A stretch of DNA of 64,000 nucleotides from Luteibacter sp. (GTDB taxonomy: Bacteria > Pseudomonadota > Gammaproteobacteria > Xanthomonadales > Rhodanobacteraceae). Positions within the stretch are counted from its first letter, which is position 1, and each line of letters begins with the position of its first letter. The stretch is from NCBI RefSeq assembly GCF_009912395.1, contig NZ_WNDO01000001.1, positions 248,001 through 312,000 on the forward strand. Reading direction: 5' to 3'. Positions 19,061 to 27,552 of the stretch are shown piece after piece. Both the position numbers and the translations under genes were made by a program. A model generated the notes under the pieces. It saw only the letters and a list, made by a program, of their open reading frames with translations. It searched no databases and had not been told where the DNA came from.

Positions 19061-22000
19061 ATGTCCGTCCGCTTCGCCCATCTTCACCTTCACAGCGAAT
19101 ACTCGCTGGTCGACTCGACGATCCGCATCAAGCAGCTGATCGCCGCGTGCGTGCGCGCCGGTATGCCGGCGGTCGCGCTCACGGACGAGAGCAACATGTT
19201 CGGCTTGGTGAAGTTCTACAAGCAGTGCGCGGCGGCGGGCATCAAGCCGATCGGTGGCTGCGATATCTGGGTCTCCAGCCCCGACGATCCGCGCCCCTGG
19301 CGGCTCACGCTGATCTGCCAGAACCGCGACGGTTACCTGAATCTCTCTCGCCTGGTCTCCCGTGCCTGGCGTGAAGGCCAGGGTACCGGCCGCGCGCTCG
19401 TCGACGCCGCCTGGATCACTCCGGACAGCGTGCATGGCCTGATCGCCATCGCCGGTCGCGAAAGCGAGGTAGGTCGTGCCGCCCTGGGCGCCGGGCTTCA
19501 AGCCGCGTCGGCCCGACTATCCTTCCTGCGCCGCCTGTTTCCGGAACGCCTCTACCTGGAGCTGACCCGCACGGGCCGCGACAACGAGGAAAACTGGATC
19601 CGTGCGGCGATGGCGCTGGCTGGCGAACACATGCTGCCCGTGATCGCCAGCAACGACGTCCGCTTTATCGAACGCGCCGGCTTCGAATCGCACGAGGCGC
19701 GTACCTGCATCAACCAGGGACGCGTGCTCGCCGACCCCAAGCGGCCGCGCGACTACAGCGAAGAGCAGTACTTCAAGTCCTCCGAGGACATGGAGGCCCT
19801 GTTCGCCGATATTCCCGAGGCGCTCGAGAACACCATCGAGCTGGCCAAGCGCTGCAACCTGGAACTGGAATTTGGCACGTACTACCTGCCGAACTTCCCG
19901 GTGCCCGAAGGCCACAACCTCGACACCTTCATCCGCGAACAGGCCCAGAAGGGTCTCGAGGAGCGCCTGGAGGCCAATCCACTGGCGGCTGGCAAGACGC
20001 GCGAGGACTACCAGGCGCGTCTGGACCGCGAAGTGGACGTCATCATCCGGATGGGCTTCCCCGGCTACTTCCTTATCGTGGCGGACTTCATCAACTGGGG
20101 TAAGCAAAATGGCATCCCCGTCGGCCCCGGCCGCGGTTCGGGTGCGGGTTCGCTCGTCGCCTGGGTGCTCAAGATCACCGACCTGGATCCGCTCCAGTTC
20201 GAGCTGCTGTTCGAGCGATTCCTCAACCCTGAACGCGTGTCGATGCCCGACTTCGACATCGACTTCTGCATGGATCGCCGCGATGAGGTGATCGACTACG
20301 TGTCGCGCAAGTACGGCCGCGACCACGTCAGCCAGATCATCACCTACGGTTCGATGGCCGCGAAAGCGGTGCTACGCGATTCCGGCCGCGTGCTCGGCAT
20401 GGGCTACGGCCAGGTCGACCGCATCGCCAAGCTGATCCCCGCGCGCCCGCTCGACCTCACGCTGTCGTGCGCGTTGGGTCGTTCGGAAAAAGCGAAGAAA
20501 GAACCCGAGCGCATCGTCAAGGATTTCTGCGACCTCTACGAAAACGAAGAAGAGTCGCGCACCCTGATCGACCTGGCGCTGAGCCTGGAAGGCCTCACCC
20601 GAAACGCCGGCAAGCACGCCGGTGGCGTGGTGATCGCGCCGACGCCGCTGACCGACTTCGCCCCGCTCTATTGCGAACCCAGCGGCGAAGGCGTGGTGAC
20701 GCAGTACGACAAGGACGACGTGGAAGCCGTGGGCCTGGTGAAGTTCGACTTCCTCGGCCTGCGCACGCTCACCATCATCGACTGGGCCGTGAAGGCCATC
20801 AATCGTCGCCGCGAGACCACGGGCGAAGAACCGCTGGTGATCGAGACGCTGCCGCTCGACGACCCCAAGGTCTACGATCTGCTGAAGAAGGCGCAGACCG
20901 TCGCTGTCTTCCAGCTCGAATCGCGCGGCATGCAGGGCATGCTCAAGGACGCCCAGGCCGACCGTTTCGAGGACATCATCGCGCTGGTGGCGTTGTACCG
21001 CCCCGGCCCCATGGACCTCATCCCCAGCTTCTGCGCCCGTAAACACGGCAAGGAAGCGGTGGAATACCCCGATCCGCGCGTCGAACCCATCCTGAAAGAG
21101 ACCTACGGCATCATGGTCTACCAGGAGCAGGTGATGCAGATGGCGCAGATCGTGGGTGGCTACACCCTCGGTGGCGCCGACCTGCTTCGCCGTGCCATGG
21201 GTAAGAAGAAAGCCGAGGAGATGGTCAAGCATCGCGCCACCTTCCGCGAAGGTGCCGCGAAGGATGGCATCGACGGCGAGAAAGCCGATGCGATCTTCGA
21301 CCTCATGGAGAAGTTCGCGGGCTACGGCTTCAACAAGTCGCACGCGGCCGCCTACGCACTGGTTTCCTACCAGACCGCCTGGCTGAAGGCGCATTACCCC
21401 GCCGAATTCATGGCGGCAACGATCTCCTCGGACATGGACAACACCGAAAAGGTGGTGACCTTCCTCGACGAGACGCGCGCCATCGGCATCAAGGTGCTGC
21501 CGCCGGACGTCAACGCGTCCGAGTGGATGTTCGAAGCGGTGGAATCGCGCGTGGTCCGCTACGGCCTGGGCGCGATCAAGGGTGTGGGCCAGGGCATCTG
21601 CGAGGAGATCGCCGCCGAGCGCAAGGCGCGTGGTCCCTTCAAGGGCCTGGTCGACTTCTGCCAGCGCATCGGTTCGAACAAGCTCAACAAACGCGTGATG
21701 GAAGCGCTGGTACAGTCCGGCGCGCTCGATGCGCTTGGCGAGAACCGCGCTACGCTCGTGATGCACATCCCCGAGGCGATGCGTGCGGCCGACCAGGAAG
21801 CCAAGAACCGTGTGTCGGGCCAGGTCGACATCTTCGGTAGCGCCTTCGGCGACGCCGAGGCGCCCAGCATCATCGAGCTGTCGGGCTCGATGCCCGAATG
21901 GCCGCTCGAACAGCTCCTGCAAGGCGAGCACACCACGCTGGGACATTACCTTTCCGGTCATCCCACCGATCCATGGAAGGCCGAACTCGGCCAGCTTTCT

Positions 22001-22606
22001 AGCTGCCCCATCGGCGAGATTCCCCAGCGTTACCAGCCGCCCCGCCCTCGTCGTAACGATGACGACGAAGGCGCCAGCCGCTTCCGCCGTGGCCCGGAAA
22101 CACCGTGGACGGTGGCGGGCATGGTCGTCGGCATGCGCAAGCGTGGTGACAGCGACGCCTTCGTGCAGATCGAGGATTCAACGGGCCTGCTGGAAACCAG
22201 CTTCTTCCGTGAAGTCTTCACCGACGCGGCGCCGCTGCTCACGCGCGGCAACATGATCGTGATCGAAGGTGGCCTGCGCATCGACGATTTCGCGGGCGGC
22301 TACCAACTGCGCGCTCGCAAGGCCTACTCGCTCTCCGATGCGATGGAGCACTTCGGCCGCCTGCTGACGCTGAAACTCAACGGCGTCGACCCCGATTTCC
22401 CGAAACACCTGAAGCAGGCGCTCATGGGGTATCGCGGCGGACGCACGCCACTGCTGCTGGCTGGCTACCGCAACGAGGTCGGCCAGGCCAGCATGGAGCT
22501 GGGCGACGCCTGGCGCGTCCGTGCCCTGCCCGACCTCGTACGCACGCTACGGACCCTGCCTGGGGTGCTTGGCACGGAACTGCGCCTGGTCCGCCCGTCG
22601 GACTAG
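19061..22606 (+). CDS. dnaE: DNA polymerase III subunit alpha
   Basis: A 1,181-residue replicative polymerase of normal length. The N-terminal PHP domain begins HLHLHSEYSLVDS. The polymerase core contains GPGRGSGAGSLVAW and the catalytic aspartates of PDFDIDF near residue 400. The finger region includes YNRPGPM-like RPGPMDLIPSF and YQEQVMQ, and an OB-fold with a C-terminal tau-binding region follows after residue 1000. It is the chromosomal replicase (DnaE1 type), given its full PHP and tau-binding parts. Its last 60 bases overlap the converging secreted-protein gene. An antisense open frame inside it is a compositional shadow. Confidence 0.98.
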   Translation: MSVRFAHLHLHSEYSLVDSTIRIKQLIAACVRAGMPAVALTDESNMFGLVKFYKQCAAAGIKPIGGCDIWVSSPDDPRPWRLTLICQNRDGYLNLSRLVSRAWREGQGTGRALVDAAWITPDSVHGLIAIAGRESEVGRAALGAGLQAASARLSFLRRLFPERLYLELTRTGRDNEENWIRAAMALAGEHMLPVIASNDVRFIERAGFESHEARTCINQGRVLADPKRPRDYSEEQYFKSSEDMEALFADIPEALENTIELAKRCNLELEFGTYYLPNFPVPEGHNLDTFIREQAQKGLEERLEANPLAAGKTREDYQARLDREVDVIIRMGFPGYFLIVADFINWGKQNGIPVGPGRGSGAGSLVAWVLKITDLDPLQFELLFERFLNPERVSMPDFDIDFCMDRRDEVIDYVSRKYGRDHVSQIITYGSMAAKAVLRDSGRVLGMGYGQVDRIAKLIPARPLDLTLSCALGRSEKAKKEPERIVKDFCDLYENEEESRTLIDLALSLEGLTRNAGKHAGGVVIAPTPLTDFAPLYCEPSGEGVVTQYDKDDVEAVGLVKFDFLGLRTLTIIDWAVKAINRRRETTGEEPLVIETLPLDDPKVYDLLKKAQTVAVFQLESRGMQGMLKDAQADRFEDIIALVALYRPGPMDLIPSFCARKHGKEAVEYPDPRVEPILKETYGIMVYQEQVMQMAQIVGGYTLGGADLLRRAMGKKKAEEMVKHRATFREGAAKDGIDGEKADAIFDLMEKFAGYGFNKSHAAAYALVSYQTAWLKAHYPAEFMAATISSDMDNTEKVVTFLDETRAIGIKVLPPDVNASEWMFEAVESRVVRYGLGAIKGVGQGICEEIAAERKARGPFKGLVDFCQRIGSNKLNKRVMEALVQSGALDALGENRATLVMHIPEAMRAADQEAKNRVSGQVDIFGSAFGDAEAPSIIELSGSMPEWPLEQLLQGEHTTLGHYLSGHPTDPWKAELGQLSSCPIGEIPQRYQPPRPRRNDDDEGASRFRRGPETPWTVAGMVVGMRKRGDSDAFVQIEDSTGLLETSFFREVFTDAAPLLTRGNMIVIEGGLRIDDFAGGYQLRARKAYSLSDAMEHFGRLLTLKLNGVDPDFPKHLKQALMGYRGGRTPLLLAGYRNEVGQASMELGDAWRVRALPDLVRTLRTLPGVLGTELRLVRPSD

Positions 22607-23224
22607 GTTGTCTCCCACTAGCTGGTGCAGACTCACGGAAGACACCGCGAGTCTTTTGCCCCCTTTGTTTCCATCCCGCCTGAAGACGACTTTCAGGCGG
22701 GCTCCTTCGGGCACCGACGAAACTCTCATGCCCAGTGCATAGTCTCGCCATGGCGAGCCATCGGGCACCACGGTCATTCCTCGGGACTCCAGAAGGTCAC
22801 CGTTCGGGGCAAACAGTAGTAAACCAACCGAGAGGGTGCCTCCGGGGGCATCGAGATTCGCCACGGCGAATCGCAGTGCGAAATTACCCCGCTGCTGGGG
22901 TCCGATATCCATCGCACTCAGCTCCTGCCAGATGGCGTGCCCATTCGCCGGCAAGACGGAGCCCCAGCGCCCATCGTGCTCGATGCCGAGGTTGTTGTAG
23001 CGATCGGTCGCACTCCAGTAAGCAAGGTGACTCCATCGCAACGCGCGCGTACCGACGTTCCGAAGTTCCGTGAAATCCCCATTTTTCAGGAGAAGGCTGC
23101 ACTCCCCTCTGAACGTCTCCTCCGCATGCGGCGGGCAAGGCGTCGCTATGACGCCGCTGCAACCCAGGGCGAAAAAACTCGCCATGCACCACGCCCGATA
23201 CCGGCGCGTCCTGATCCTTGTCAT
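22547..23224 (-). CDS. Secreted paralog array, member 1 (most diverged), unknown function
   Basis: A 225-residue protein with an N-terminal signal peptide, chosen to start at 23224 because AGGGAG lies seven bases upstream. It has two N-terminal cysteines 12 residues apart, then a KNGDF motif and an alternating hydrophobic pattern ending in LAVSSVSLHQL. It lines up with the four upstream genes in the NGDF motif, the central FALRFAVA strand and the final strand, but lacks their H-S-x3-H-x2-PW-x-Y motif. I read it as a beta-sandwich, lectin- or CBM-like domain. The last 20 codons lie inside dnaE on the other strand, an unusually long tail overlap. Confidence 0.7.
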   Translation of the reverse strand: MTRIRTRRYRAWCMASFFALGCSGVIATPCPPHAEETFRGECSLLLKNGDFTELRNVGTRALRWSHLAYWSATDRYNNLGIEHDGRWGSVLPANGHAIWQELSAMDIGPQQRGNFALRFAVANLDAPGGTLSVGLLLFAPNGDLLESRGMTVVPDGSPWRDYALGMRVSSVPEGARLKVVFRRDGNKGGKRLAVSSVSLHQLVGDNLVRRADQAQFRAKHPRQGP

Positions 23225-23273
23225 ACCCATGCTCCCTACTCGTGCCATCTCGTTAGTCATGCATGCCATACGG

Positions 23274-23945
23274 TCAGTCACCGAAATCGAAATCGACGAC
23301 TGGCTGAGTCAATACCGTGCGATGGAGCGTCACGCCATGCAGGGCGAATTGTCGCCCGGACAGGTTCTCCAGCACGATCGTCATCGACTTCGCGGCGGGA
23401 AAAGGCGTGGCGTTCACCTCCAGCTTCATTTCGCCCTTTTGCTCCATCTCCGCTGAACCATTCGCCACGACCTGGGAACTCGCGAGAACATGGCGGTTCT
23501 CGTCTCTCAGCAAGACACGTAACTTCAGTGATGAGGCGTCATCAGGTAATCCGTAGGAGGCACGAACCGTATAGACGACGCCCTTCGGCGCGCGTGCGTA
23601 GACCACCTCGGGTGTGCCCAGGTCGAGGGTCTGGAAAACTAGGTCACCGGGCTTGTCCAACTCGAAAGGTCGCACAAAGTGACGCTTCGCATGGCTGCCG
23701 CCCATCCGCTCGCGGTAGGTCCACGGTTCGATGTGATCCTCGATGGTATGTGTCGGCGAGAGATTGAACTTGAGCAGCGCATCGTCGTGTTTGTGCACAT
23801 CGCCCGCCGGGCCGCCGAAATTACCGTTAGGCACGGCAACGACGTACGTCTGTTGATATGGAATGCCGCCCACGGCATGGCCGGAGAAGGACATCAGCGC
23901 CAGGGGAGCGACCAGCATGGCCGCCACGAGGTCATGTCTTTGCAT
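23274..23945 (-). CDS. Secreted paralog array, member 2, unknown function
   Basis: A 223-residue protein starting at 23945 with AGGAAG upstream and a clear signal peptide (MQRHDLVAAMLVAPLALMSF, cleaved near Ala-Val-Gly). The mature part carries VPNGNFGGPAGD, then HTIEDHIEPWTY, KPGDLVFQ, VVYTVRASYG and a final FALHGVTLHR strand. Unlike its upstream paralogs it has no N-terminal cysteine pair. The strand pattern suggests one jelly-roll (beta-sandwich) domain of the kind that binds carbohydrate. It follows member 3 by 14 bases, so they are in one operon. Confidence 0.75.
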   Translation of the reverse strand: MQRHDLVAAMLVAPLALMSFSGHAVGGIPYQQTYVVAVPNGNFGGPAGDVHKHDDALLKFNLSPTHTIEDHIEPWTYRERMGGSHAKRHFVRPFELDKPGDLVFQTLDLGTPEVVYARAPKGVVYTVRASYGLPDDASSLKLRVLLRDENRHVLASSQVVANGSAEMEQKGEMKLEVNATPFPAAKSMTIVLENLSGRQFALHGVTLHRTVLTQPVVDFDFGD

Positions 23946-23959
23946 GTCGATCTTCCTGT

Positions 23960-24661
23960 TCAGTGAAACGAGGTCAGCCACGACCTATCCGCCGCCTCGT
24001 CGGCACGTACGATCTCCACACCTTTCACCGCGACCGGGCCATCGGCCGCCTCCACGTTCACCTCGACCTGGATCGCGTCGGCCGTCTCTCCGGCGGGAAC
24101 GAGCACCCAGGTGAGCACGGTCCTGCCGATACCGCCCGGCGTCGGCCGTCCGATGGTCGCGCCCCCTTCCGATGCGTCCAGCGACACGCCACGACGCTGC
24201 ACGCTCGCCTTCAAACCGACACGGGCTGCGCCACGGACCGGATCCACATGAGCACGGACGGCATACACCACGTCGTGCATCGGCGGCAGGTCCTGCGCCG
24301 GCAGGGGAATCACCTGCGAGAGGCCGTCACCGGGGTGCCCGATGGCGAAGGACGTTTCGGCCGTACCGTGCTGGTAGCGATGACCGCTGCCATCCACGTA
24401 GTGCCACGGCGCGACATGCTCGGCCACGCTGTGTCGAAGCGGCTCCGGCTCCCAGGCACCACCCCACGACGCCCTGTGGAAGAGTGCATCGTCGAACGGT
24501 CCGGCCAACGAGCCATTGGGAACATCGACGCGACACGTGTCGCTCCATGCCGCGCCCTCGCACGATGGCAAACGGTCGATCGCGGCGGCTTGCGCCGTGC
24601 CGACGGAAAGGGCGATGGCCGCGTAGCAGACTACGCGAGTGATGTGCATGTTCTTTTTCAT
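23960..24661 (-). CDS. Secreted paralog array, member 3, unknown function
   Basis: A 233-residue protein starting at 24661 after GAAGGA, with the signal peptide MKKNMHITRVVCYAAIALSV ending at an AQA-A type site. It has the array signature in full: LPSCEGAAWSDTC (C-x8-C), VPNGSLAGP, HSVAEHVAPWHY, HPGDGLSQ, VVYAVRAHV, and a final VAVKGVEIVRA strand. The C-x8-C pair probably forms a disulfide in the periplasm or outside the cell. No catalytic triad or metal cluster is visible. A binding rather than an enzymatic role is inferred. Confidence 0.75.
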   Translation of the reverse strand: MKKNMHITRVVCYAAIALSVGTAQAAAIDRLPSCEGAAWSDTCRVDVPNGSLAGPFDDALFHRASWGGAWEPEPLRHSVAEHVAPWHYVDGSGHRYQHGTAETSFAIGHPGDGLSQVIPLPAQDLPPMHDVVYAVRAHVDPVRGAARVGLKASVQRRGVSLDASEGGATIGRPTPGGIGRTVLTWVLVPAGETADAIQVEVNVEAADGPVAVKGVEIVRADEAADRSWLTSFH

Positions 24662-24689
24662 GATGTCGTTCCTTCGACAGATGAGAGGG

Positions 24690-25412
24690 TCAGGGAGACC
24701 AGCGTCTGATGCGTGACGCCGTGGGATCAGGTTGCAGTTCGGGTACATAGGCGTCGGGATGAGCGCGAACGATGAACACGTCATCGATCGATGTCGCGCC
24801 CCAACCCGCCTGGACGGCGATGGAAATGCGCAGGTCGGTCGCCATGACGCCTACCGGCGCTTCCACCCAGCCCACCAGCTCACGCGACGCCGTGCTTGAC
24901 GGCGATCGCAGTTGCACCGTCCGATTAGTGGATGCCACAGCGCGATCGGTGTCGAGCAACGTCAGCTCCATGCGTACGTCGTTGGCGCCGCTCCAGGCGC
25001 CGACATGCGCATGCACGGTGTAACCGACGGTACCGCGTGCGGGCGGCAACGCGATCGACTGGGTGATGGCGTCGCCGACGCTCTTGAGAACGATATCGTC
25101 GGCGGCTTCGGCCAAGGCGTATCCCGTACCGGCATGGTCGAGGTACACCCATGGCGAGATGTGCTCCGCGACACTGTGCGGCCATCGCCAGAACTTCAGC
25201 GGTTCGTATCCATGGGTGTACACGCCATCGTCTTCCGGCCCTTCGAAGTCGCCGTTGGGTACCGCGATGCGACAGGTTCGTTCAACCGATACGCTCTCGC
25301 AGGTGGGCAAGCGCCCCACGCCGGGATGCCAGGGCACGTCGTTGGACGCCGCATGGAGGCCGGTGGTGCCACATAGGCCGAATAGGATCGAGAGAGTCGT
25401 TCTTTTCATCAT
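24690..25412 (-). CDS. Secreted paralog array, member 4, unknown function
   Basis: A protein of about 240 residues. The ATG at 25412 (or the next codon, 25409) has AGGGG upstream and gives a good signal peptide (MMKRTTLSILFGLCGTTGLH); an ATG at 25427 overlapping the previous stop is less likely. The signature follows: LPTCESVSVERTC, VPNGDFEGP, HSVAEHISPWVY, VGDAITQ, VGYTVHAHV, and IDDVFIVRAHPDAYVPEL. The last segment matches the end of member 5 (VDDVFLVRSPADAMLAEL), so these two are the closest pair and probably arose by recent tandem duplication. Confidence 0.76.
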   Translation of the reverse strand: MMKRTTLSILFGLCGTTGLHAASNDVPWHPGVGRLPTCESVSVERTCRIAVPNGDFEGPEDDGVYTHGYEPLKFWRWPHSVAEHISPWVYLDHAGTGYALAEAADDIVLKSVGDAITQSIALPPARGTVGYTVHAHVGAWSGANDVRMELTLLDTDRAVASTNRTVQLRSPSSTASRELVGWVEAPVGVMATDLRISIAVQAGWGATSIDDVFIVRAHPDAYVPELQPDPTASRIRRWSP

Positions 25413-25423
25413 CGTCTCGCCCC

Positions 25424-26143
25424 TCATCCGTCAGGATTCAATTCAGCCAGCATGGCGTCCGCCGGCGAGCGAACCAGGAAAACGTCGTCCACGACGACGG
25501 GGGCTCGTCCGCCCTTCGCGGCACCTGCGGCGATGTACAACACCCCCGTCCTTGCCTGGGTCGCGGGAACGATCAACGAGGCAAGCACTTCCTGTCGCGG
25601 TGCACCGACACCCCGCGATACCGCCTCATAGCGGATGCTTCGATCCACTGTCGATGTGCCGTCGGTCAGGAACAGGCCGATCGCGGCGTCGGCGATGTCG
25701 ATGTCTCCTCGTGCATGGGCATGCAAGGTGTAGCGCACGTCGCCTCGCGTACCGGCTGGCAGGATGTCCTTCAACGCATAACGCTGGCTCACGCGATCAC
25801 CCGGCGAACGAAGCATGAGCGAGGTTCCGCTTGCCGGACCATCGAGCCAGGCCGCATTCGACGACGTGGCGTAGTGCCATGGAGCCAGATGCGCCCGGAT
25901 CGAGTGCGTGCCCGGATGGACCGACCACCATGAGAATTCACCATGGTTGTAAGGGTCGCCAGCGGGGCCAGCGAAATCGCCATTGGCGACGTCGACGATA
26001 CAGGTATCCGTCCAGGTCGCTCCTGCGCACGAGGGCAACGCGGACAGCCGCGCATGACCCGGCACGTCCGCCGCGACGGCCGCACAGGAGATACCGGCCA
26101 CGCACAGGCCGCTCAGGAGGGCTCGCCGCCCTGTCCTTTTCAT
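25424..26143 (-). CDS. Secreted paralog array, member 5 (first gene), unknown function
   Basis: A 239-residue protein with an AAAGGA site and a signal peptide (MKRTGRRALLSGLCVAGISC, cleaved after AVA-A). The mature part has LPSCAGATWTDTC, VANGDFAGPAGDPYNHGEF, HSIRAHLAPWHY, SPGDRVSQ, VRYTLHAHA and VDDVFLVRSP. It is the promoter-proximal gene of the five. The NGDF start and DDVFLV end recall the edge strands of CBM4/9-type or similar jelly-roll domains, but no carbohydrate-binding residues can be assigned by eye. Its upstream region is shared with divergent accA. Confidence 0.76.
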   Translation of the reverse strand: MKRTGRRALLSGLCVAGISCAAVAADVPGHARLSALPSCAGATWTDTCIVDVANGDFAGPAGDPYNHGEFSWWSVHPGTHSIRAHLAPWHYATSSNAAWLDGPASGTSLMLRSPGDRVSQRYALKDILPAGTRGDVRYTLHAHARGDIDIADAAIGLFLTDGTSTVDRSIRYEAVSRGVGAPRQEVLASLIVPATQARTGVLYIAAGAAKGGRAPVVVDDVFLVRSPADAMLAELNPDG

Positions 26144-26466
26144 TGGGATCGATTCCTTTCGTAGGGGAGATGACCACGGCGCGCTGGGGATACGGCCATG
26201 GCATGCGGAAGGCGTCCGCGGAATGCATTGAAACAGGCGACGTCAGCCTTTTGGGCGCGGACTACCCATTGCAGGAAAAAGGACTACACGCAAAGACGTA
26301 ATAGGCCCCGCCCGATGCTCCCCGACCGGCCCGGAGTCTGGCCGACCATGAATAATCTCAACAGGTTCATTGACTTGCGAACGCATGGCCGACCATACTG
26401 CCGCGCACACCACCCCGGTCGCAGGGCGGCTATAATGACCGGTCTTGCCCGGATGCTCCGTATTCC
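26144..26466. other. Divergent intergenic region between the secreted array and accA
   Basis: This 323-base gap holds both promoters. On the accA side there are a perfect TATAAT at 26431 and an upstream TTGACT/CATACT pair at 26370-26399. The 11-base sequence TGGCCGACCAT occurs twice in direct orientation (26339 and 26386), 47 bases apart, flanking the TTGACT. No convincing promoter was seen reading toward the secreted array, and no small gene was supported. Confidence 0.6.
26370..26436 (+). promoter_or_regulatory. Candidate accA promoters
   Basis: Two candidates read toward accA. One is TTGACT (26370-26375), 18 bases, CATACT (26394-26399). The other is TATAAT at 26431-26436 with a GC base before it but no good -35 box. 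Transcription from the second would leave a leader of roughly 25 bases before the accA ATG at 26467. Confidence 0.45.
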
Positions 26467-27423
26467 ATGAATCCCAACTTCCTCGATTTCGAACAACCCA
26501 TCGCCGAACTGGAAGCGAAGATCGAAGAACTCCGCCATGCCAGCAGCGGCCAGGCGTTCAACATCGATGAGGAAGTGTCCCGGCTGCGCGAAAAGCTCAA
26601 GCTGAAGACGGCCGAGATCTTCCGCAATCTCGCACCCTGGCAAGTCAGCCAGGTGTCGCGCCACCCTGGGCGGCCCTACACGCTCGACTACATCCAGGGC
26701 ATGTGCGAGGAATTCCACGAGCTCAAGGGCGACCGCATGTTCGCGGACGACCAGGCCATCGTCGGTGGCCTCGCCCGCATCAATGGCCGCTCGATCATGA
26801 TCGTCGGCCACCAGAAGGGCCGCGACACCAAGTCGAAGGTCAAGCGCAACTTCGGCATGCCCCGTCCCGAGGGTTATCGCAAGGCGCTGCGCCTGTTCAA
26901 GATGGCGGAACGCTTCAACATCCCCGTCTTCACCTTCATCGACACCGCGGGTGCGTGGCCCGGCATCAATGCCGAGGAACGCGGCCAGTCGGAAGCCATC
27001 GCGCGCAACCTGCTCGAAATGGCCGAACTGCGCGTGCCCATCGTCTGCACCGTGACGGGCGAAGGCGGCTCCGGTGGCGCGCTCGCCATCGGCGTGGGCG
27101 ATCGCACCCTGATGCTCCAGTACTCCACCTATTCGGTCATCACGCCCGAAGGCTGCGCCTCGATCCTCTGGAAGAGCGCCGACAAAGCCAAGGACGCCGC
27201 CGAGGTCATGGGCCTCACGGCGCCTCGCCTGCTCGAGAACGGGCTCATCGACAAGATCGTGCGCGAGCCGCTGGGTGGTGCCCACCGCAATCCGCAGGCC
27301 ATGGCGGTCCGCCTCAAGGCGGTGCTGCTCAACCAGCTCGACGAGCTGGAAGCCCTGTCGGTCGACGCCCTGCTGGAGCAGCGCTACCAGCGCCTGCGCC
27401 GCTACGGCGCCTTCACCGAGTAA
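26467..27423 (+). CDS. accA: Acetyl-CoA carboxylase carboxyltransferase subunit alpha
   Basis: A 318-residue protein, the normal length for AccA. It has the N-terminal coiled region ([19 protein letters not shown]), the crotonase-like core with [16 protein letters not shown], the [10 protein letters not shown] loop, and the oxyanion-forming [15 protein letters not shown]. With AccD it transfers the carboxyl group from biotin to acetyl-CoA to make malonyl-CoA. In many gammaproteobacteria accA follows dnaE; here the five-gene secreted array separates them. A hairpin follows the gene. Confidence 0.97.
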   Translation: MNPNFLDFEQPIAELEAKIEELRHASSGQAFNIDEEVSRLREKLKLKTAEIFRNLAPWQVSQVSRHPGRPYTLDYIQGMCEEFHELKGDRMFADDQAIVGGLARINGRSIMIVGHQKGRDTKSKVKRNFGMPRPEGYRKALRLFKMAERFNIPVFTFIDTAGAWPGINAEERGQSEAIARNLLEMAELRVPIVCTVTGEGGSGGALAIGVGDRTLMLQYSTYSVITPEGCASILWKSADKAKDAAEVMGLTAPRLLENGLIDKIVREPLGGAHRNPQAMAVRLKAVLLNQLDELEALSVDALLEQRYQRLRRYGAFTE

Positions 27424-27441
27424 GCCGCCTCCGCTTGATCA

Positions 27442-27473
27442 CATCCGCCCCGTTCATCGGGGCGGATGCGTTT
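27442..27473 (+). terminator. Probable terminator after accA
   Basis: CATCCGCCCC and GGGGCGGATG form a perfect 10-base stem around a 7-base loop, 18 bases after the accA stop, followed by CGTTT. The T-run is short, so termination may be partial. Confidence 0.65.
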
Positions 27474-27552
27474 CACGGGTACGCCAACGGCCCCACGCGG
27501 ACGTGACGCCTCTGCCTGTACCATCGCCGCATCCCATCCTGTGGAGCCGGCC

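Noticed and set aside
20372-21961. A 529-codon antisense frame within dnaE
   Set aside because: It is a complement shadow of a conserved essential gene, with no family motif.
22547-26143. The secreted array as fimbrial or chaperone-usher genes
   Set aside because: No usher, chaperone or donor-strand motif is present, and the members are too similar to one another for a subunit set.
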